A DNA stretch of 43,567 bases from Sedimentitalea xiamensis (lineage in GTDB: Bacteria > Pseudomonadota > Alphaproteobacteria > Rhodobacterales > Rhodobacteraceae), in contig NZ_JASNJE010000036.1 of the NCBI RefSeq assembly GCF_030164465.1, positions 1-43,567 of the forward strand. The letters are read 5' to 3'. Below are positions 39,549-43,567 of the stretch, in pieces. Below the pieces are notes generated by a model that had not been told where the DNA came from, did no database searches, and saw only the letters and a list, made by a program, of their open reading frames with translations. Numbering within the stretch: the stretch's first letter is position 1; every line of letters begins with the position of its first letter. A program made the translations under genes and the position numbers.

Positions 39549-40576
39549 GCCCGTCTTCTCATAGCGAATACGACAACCACCTTCGCGTCAGTTTCGTGGC
39601 GGACCCGGACAGCGGCCTGCGGGCGATCCACGCCATTCATCGCCCGGTTGACGGCCGCACCGGGGGCGGGATCCGGTTTCGCCCCTATGCCCGCGACGAC
39701 GAGACGCTCACTGATGTGCTGCGCCTGTCCAAGGCGATGAGTCACAAGTTCGCACGGGCGGGCCTACCCGCCGGGGATGCCAAGACGGTGATCATTGGCG
39801 ATCCGGCCAAGTTGAAGACGCCCGAGCTTCTGGCGGCCTACGCCCGTTATGTCGAAAGCCTTGGCGGCCTTCATATCGCCGGACCGGATATTGGCACCAA
39901 CGCCGATGACATGACCGATCTGGCCAAGACCACGCGTTTTATCGCGGGCCGGTCCGATTTGTCGGGCACCACCGCCATCCCCACGGCGCGGGGCTGCTTC
40001 TCGGCGCTGAAGGCCACGATCTGGGCCGCATTTGGCCGCGATGACTTTGCCGGCCTGCGTATCGCCATTCAGGGCGTTGGCGGCGTCGGCGGCGTTCTCG
40101 TTCAGATGCTCGCCGATGCAGGCGCCGATCTGGTGGTGGCCGATATTGATCAAGCGGCGCTTGATGCGGCTGCGGCCCTGGGGGCCAAGGTTGTTTCGCC
40201 CGACAAAATCCTTGCTGCGGATGTCGATCTGTTGTCGCCAAACGCGATGGGCGCGGTACTGTCCAAGACCAGCATTCCCACGATCAATGCCAAGGCGATT
40301 TGCGGCTGCGCCAACAATCAATTGGCGACGCCGGACTGTGCGCAAGCCCTGGTGGATCAGGGCATCCTTTGGGCGCCCGATTACGTGGTCAGCGCGGGCG
40401 GCGCCATCGACGGCAGCAAGGATGCCGGCCTGATCACTGCCCAGGAAAGCGCCGCAAAGATCGACGGCATCGGCGCAGCGCTGGCCGCGATCTTTGACAG
40501 CGCCAAACGCCAAAGCATCACAACCGAGGCCGCAGCGCATGCGCTTGCGGAAGACCTCATCACCCAGTTCGAATAA
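39545..40576 (+). CDS. Leucine/glutamate-dehydrogenase-family amino acid dehydrogenase
   Basis: 343 aa. The catalytic domain has GGGIRFRPYARDDETLTDVLRLSKAMSHKFARAGLPAGDAKTVI, in which the Lys residues of the 'K.A..GLP.GGgK' pattern bind the amino acid carboxylate. The NAD-binding domain has IAIQGVGGVGGVLVQMLADAGADLVVADID. It would oxidatively deaminate an amino acid to the 2-oxo acid and ammonium. The residues GDAK in place of GGGK are a divergence, so the preferred amino acid is uncertain. The start is GTG at 39545, overlapping the Ior stop by 4 nt, so the two are coupled. Confidence 0.85.
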   Translation: MSPSSHSEYDNHLRVSFVADPDSGLRAIHAIHRPVDGRTGGGIRFRPYARDDETLTDVLRLSKAMSHKFARAGLPAGDAKTVIIGDPAKLKTPELLAAYARYVESLGGLHIAGPDIGTNADDMTDLAKTTRFIAGRSDLSGTTAIPTARGCFSALKATIWAAFGRDDFAGLRIAIQGVGGVGGVLVQMLADAGADLVVADIDQAALDAAAALGAKVVSPDKILAADVDLLSPNAMGAVLSKTSIPTINAKAICGCANNQLATPDCAQALVDQGILWAPDYVVSAGGAIDGSKDAGLITAQESAAKIDGIGAALAAIFDSAKRQSITTEAAAHALAEDLITQFE

Positions 40577-40588
40577 GGAGTTACGACC

Positions 40589-42460
40589 ATGGAACTCAGA
40601 TCTGACCGTGTCACCAAGGGTGCGCTGAACACGGGTGTTCGTGCTCTGTGGCGGGCCACGGGCACGCAACCTGAAGAGTTTGGCCGCCCGATCATCGGCA
40701 TCGCCAATTCGTTCACCGAAATGGTGCCGGGCCATGTTCACCTGCAAGCACTCGGGCGCTTGGTGGCCAAGGAAATCCGCGCTGCCGGGGGCGTCCCGAA
40801 AGAGTTCAACACCATCGCGGTGGATGATGGTATCGCGATGAGCCACGAAGGCATGATGTATTCGCTGCCCTCGCGCGACCTAATCGCGGATGCCTGCGAA
40901 TACATGGCCAACGCCCATGCCATCGACGCGATGATCTGCCTTTCGAATTGTGACAAGATCACCCCGGCCATGCTGATGGCCGCGAACCGGCTGAACATCC
41001 CGACGATCTTTGTCTCGGGCGGGCCGATGGAATCGGGCAAGTTCGACTATCGCGGCCAGACCCGGCGGATCGACGCCATCGACACGATCTATGTCTCCAG
41101 CGCCCCGGATGCCACCCAGGCCGAGATGGACGCCGTGGAAGAGGCCGCCTGCCCGACCTGCGGGTCCTGCGCCCTGATGGGAACGGCCAACTCGATGAAC
41201 TGCCTGACCGAAGCACTGGGCATGGCCCTGCCCGGCAACGGCACCATCGTCGCCACTCATACCGACCGCGAGGACCTGTTCAAGAAGGCGGCGCACCGGA
41301 TCGTCGAGATGGCCAAGGCCTATTACCGCGACGGCGACGAAAGCCTTCTGCCGCGCTCGATCTGTTCGCGGGAGGGACTGGAGAACGCCGTCCGCATGAC
41401 CATGGCGATCGGTGGCTCGACCAACACGATCCTCCACCTGCTGGCCGTCGCCCGCGAGGCCAGGGCGGATTTCAGCATCGACGATTTCGACCGGATCAGC
41501 CGTGACACCCCCTGCCTGTGCAAGGTCTCGCCCTCGGCGCACGAAGTTTTCATCGAAGACATGCACCGCGCGGGCGGCGTTATGTCGGTGGCGCACGAAT
41601 TGCTGAAGGCGGGCAAGTATAACGGTAATGTGCCGACCGTTCTGGGTCAGCCCGTGACCGAATATTGCGCCGATTGGGACATCACAAACCCGGACAATGA
41701 GGAGGCGCGCGCGCTCTTTTCGGCCGGTCCGGGCGGCATTCGGTCGATCCGCGCGTTTTCGCAATCGAGCCGGTTCAAGGAACTGGATACCGACCGCGAA
41801 AACGGCGTGGTCCGCTGCGCCGAGCACGCCTTTACCACCGATGGCGGCCTTGCCGTTCTGCGCGGCAATCTGGCGCCCGATAGCTGCGTGGTGAAATCGG
41901 CGGGTGTGCCCGACAACCTCTGGCAGTTCCGCGGCACCGCCATTGTCAGCGAAAGCATGGAAGAGGCGTTGGAGAAAATCCAGAATGGCACCGTGCAGGC
42001 GGGCCACGTCGTGGTGATCCGATACGAGGGGCCGCGCGGCGGGCCGGGCATGCGCGAAATGCTTACGCCCACCGGCGTGATGAAGGCGATGGGGCTGGGC
42101 GACAAGGCCGGTCTGATCACCGATGGGCGTTTTTCCGGTGCCACGTCGGGCCTGTCGGTCGGGCACGTCTCGCCCGAGGCGGCCTCGGGCGGCGTGATCG
42201 CATTGGTTCAGGATGGCGATGTGATCGAGTTTGACATCCCCAACCGTCGCGTGCATCTCGACGTGCCCGATGACGAGCTTGCCCGCCGCCGCGACGAGAT
42301 GAACGCGCGCGGTGACAAGGCCTGGAAACCGGCCACCCGTCAACGGCAGGTCTCGACCGCGCTGCGGGTCTTCGGGCTGATGGCCGGATCGGCCGACAAG
42401 GGCGGCGCGCGCGATACCGAGCGCCTGGCCCGGCTCGAGCAACTCTCGGCAGAAGGGTAA
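40589..42460 (+). CDS. ilvD: IlvD/Edd-family dehydratase (dihydroxy-acid dehydratase-like)
   Basis: 623 aa, start MELRSDRVTKGALNTGVRALWRATG. Family markers are IANSFTEMVPGHVHLQALG, IAVDDGIAMSHEGMMYSLPSRDLIAD, LSNCDKITPAMLMAANRLNIPTIFVSGGPM and CPTCGSCALMGTANSMNCL (Fe-S cysteines), and GLITDGRFSGATSGLSVGHVSPEAASGG near the C-terminus. The whole length matches DHAD. It removes water from 2,3-dihydroxy acids to give 2-oxo acids. In a catabolic operon it may act on a sugar acid or branched dihydroxy acid rather than in valine synthesis. An AAGGAG site lies ahead of the ATG. Confidence 0.9.
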   Translation: MELRSDRVTKGALNTGVRALWRATGTQPEEFGRPIIGIANSFTEMVPGHVHLQALGRLVAKEIRAAGGVPKEFNTIAVDDGIAMSHEGMMYSLPSRDLIADACEYMANAHAIDAMICLSNCDKITPAMLMAANRLNIPTIFVSGGPMESGKFDYRGQTRRIDAIDTIYVSSAPDATQAEMDAVEEAACPTCGSCALMGTANSMNCLTEALGMALPGNGTIVATHTDREDLFKKAAHRIVEMAKAYYRDGDESLLPRSICSREGLENAVRMTMAIGGSTNTILHLLAVAREARADFSIDDFDRISRDTPCLCKVSPSAHEVFIEDMHRAGGVMSVAHELLKAGKYNGNVPTVLGQPVTEYCADWDITNPDNEEARALFSAGPGGIRSIRAFSQSSRFKELDTDRENGVVRCAEHAFTTDGGLAVLRGNLAPDSCVVKSAGVPDNLWQFRGTAIVSESMEEALEKIQNGTVQAGHVVVIRYEGPRGGPGMREMLTPTGVMKAMGLGDKAGLITDGRFSGATSGLSVGHVSPEAASGGVIALVQDGDVIEFDIPNRRVHLDVPDDELARRRDEMNARGDKAWKPATRQRQVSTALRVFGLMAGSADKGGARDTERLARLEQLSAEG

Positions 42461-42466
42461 TGCAAC

Positions 42467-43408
42467 ATGACCAAGATTGTCACCCTGTCACGCCCCATGC
42501 CCCTGCCTCAAATAGAGGCGGGCGGCGAGGCTGTGGAATTTGTCCCGGTGTCCTCCGCCGCCGATATCCCGGCCGTGGCGCTCGCGCATATCTCGACCGC
42601 GATTGATCCGGTCGATGGCGATTTCATCGCGGGCATGCCAGAAGGCCAGCGCCTGATCGCGAATTTCGGCGTGGGTGTCGACAATATCGACCTGGCCGCA
42701 GCGGCGGTGCGCGGGATTGTGGTTTCGAATACTCCGGTAGTGACCGAAGACACCGCCGACCTTGCCTTCACGCTAATCCTTGGCGCGGCGCGGCGCGTGG
42801 GGAAGGGTGAACGCTATCTGCGGGCTGGGAAATGGTCAGCCGGAGAGGCCCCGCCCGCGCTTGGCATCCGCGTGCATGGCCAGGCCCTCGGGCTGGTGGG
42901 CTTCGGCCCCATCGCGCAGGCCGTTGGGCGGAGGGCCAAGGGCTTCGGGATGGAAGTGCTCTACTGGAACCGCACCCGCCGCGAGGACGCGGAAACGGCT
43001 CTTGGTGCAACTTTCGTGCCCGACCTCGCAGAACTGCTGGGCCAAAGCGATATTATCTCGGTGCATACTGCGCTCGTCCCGGCTACGCGCAATTTGATCA
43101 ATGCCGAACGGATTGGGCAGATGCGCAAGGGCGCCGTGCTGGTCAACACCGCGCGCGGTGGCATCGTGGATGAAGAGGCCCTCTGCGACGCGCTGGAGGC
43201 CGGCCATCTCGGGGCTGCGGGGCTCGATGTTTTTGACGGGGAGCCACAGGTGCTTCCCGCCCTCATGGAGCGGCAAGACGTGCTGCTGACCCCCCATATC
43301 GGCAGCGCAACATCAGCCTGCCGGATGGATATGACGCAATGTGTGCTCGGGAATGTCGTTTCGTTTCTTGAAAGCGGTAGCGTCCAAACCCCGGTGAAAA
43401 CCGGCTGA
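42467..43408 (+). CDS. D-2-hydroxyacid dehydrogenase
   Basis: 313 aa. The NAD(P)-binding motif is LGLVGFGPIAQAVGRRAKGFGM (about 141-162), and the catalytic triad appears as Arg230 (VNTARGGIVDEEAL), Glu259 (DVFDGEPQ) and His277 (TPHIGSAT). The residues NRTRRE after beta-2 (WNRTRR) suggest an NADP preference. The enzyme interconverts D-2-hydroxy acids and 2-oxo acids. It is the last recognisable gene of the TRAP operon, 6 bp after ilvD. Confidence 0.92.
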   Translation: MTKIVTLSRPMPLPQIEAGGEAVEFVPVSSAADIPAVALAHISTAIDPVDGDFIAGMPEGQRLIANFGVGVDNIDLAAAAVRGIVVSNTPVVTEDTADLAFTLILGAARRVGKGERYLRAGKWSAGEAPPALGIRVHGQALGLVGFGPIAQAVGRRAKGFGMEVLYWNRTRREDAETALGATFVPDLAELLGQSDIISVHTALVPATRNLINAERIGQMRKGAVLVNTARGGIVDEEALCDALEAGHLGAAGLDVFDGEPQVLPALMERQDVLLTPHIGSATSACRMDMTQCVLGNVVSFLESGSVQTPVKTG

Positions 43409-43438
43409 CCCGTTGGCACGAATTCTGTAGGAGCCCCC

Positions 43439-43504
43439 ATGCCCACTGTCGCGTTGCCCTTTAATCTGAGACGGGACGCGTTTGGCGGCAATTTTTGCCC
43501 TTAA
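43439..43504 (+). other. Possible 21-residue leader or micro-ORF at the right edge
   Basis: ATG at 43439 is preceded by TAGGAG 6 nt upstream and reads MPTVALPFNLRRDAFGGNFCP before a stop. It is too short to judge. It may be a real small peptide, the start of a broken gene, or chance. The remaining bases to the right edge show no further gene. Confidence 0.2.
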
Positions 43505-43567
43505 TTGTGAGATGAGGCTGTCATGGGGCCGGCGCTTTTCGCGCGCCTTTGCGCGATGTGATCAATC

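Overview
The window looks like a stretch of high-GC alphaproteobacterial DNA, most likely from the order Rhodobacterales (Roseobacter/Paracoccus-type). The evidence is GC-rich codon use, GTG and TTG starts, the typical accessory set ParB / ArdC-like / DUF3768 / DUF6927 / YspA (SLOG), and TRAP and Dpp-type transporter operons coupled to catabolic enzymes. I saw no rRNA, tRNA or CRISPR array. The species cannot be named from the sequence.

Region 1 (1-11,140) is a plasmid- or integrative-element-like backbone. It holds a DUF917-like remnant at the left edge, a GSU2403-type nucleotidyltransferase, a frame-disrupted YspA/DUF2493 gene, a ParD/ParE pair, and an unusual in-frame fusion of a strawberry-notch-type methyltransferase module to a RadC JAB module. 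It continues with an AbrB/Doc toxin-antitoxin pair, an orphan PaaA2-like antitoxin, DUF6927, an unknown gene, a long ParB-family protein, DUF3768 and an ArdC-like antirestriction protein. Four genes here (methyltransferase-RadC, parB, the DUF3768 gene, ardC) are preceded by copies of the same roughly 25-bp leader element.

Region 2 (11,259-17,476) is a mosaic. A divergent HxlR regulator and NAD(P)H:quinone oxidoreductase (QorB-like) pair is followed by a second quinone oxidoreductase cut off after about 39 codons by a degenerate IS5-type transposase remnant. Next come a large uncharacterised protein with a papain-like cysteine-protease signature and a small acidic partner gene 15 bp downstream, then a C-terminal fragment of an OLD-family nuclease. 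The protease-like pair is the best candidate here for an undescribed system.

Region 3 (17,496-28,139) is one long minus-strand operon of nine genes: peptide/nickel-type substrate-binding protein, two permeases, two amidohydrolases, two ATPases, a flavin reductase-like protein and a hydantoin/Asp-Glu racemase. A GntR/FCD regulator diverges from it, and operator-like palindromes lie between them. Together they suggest regulated uptake and ring or amide hydrolysis of a nitrogenous cyclic compound (inference).

Region 4 (28,200-30,790) is an IS graveyard: an IS6-type remnant, an ISL3-family element with near-perfect terminal repeats but a broken transposase, and an IS110 C-terminal remnant.

Region 5 (30,793-43,408) has a LysR regulator diverging from a TRAP transporter operon (dctP, dctQ, dctM) that continues into a serine hydrolase, a fused indolepyruvate ferredoxin oxidoreductase, a Leu/Glu-type amino acid dehydrogenase, an IlvD-family dehydratase and a D-2-hydroxyacid dehydrogenase. 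Three of these enzymes yield 2-oxo acids and the ferredoxin oxidoreductase consumes them, so the operon can be read as a 2-oxo-acid catabolic module fed by TRAP import (inference).
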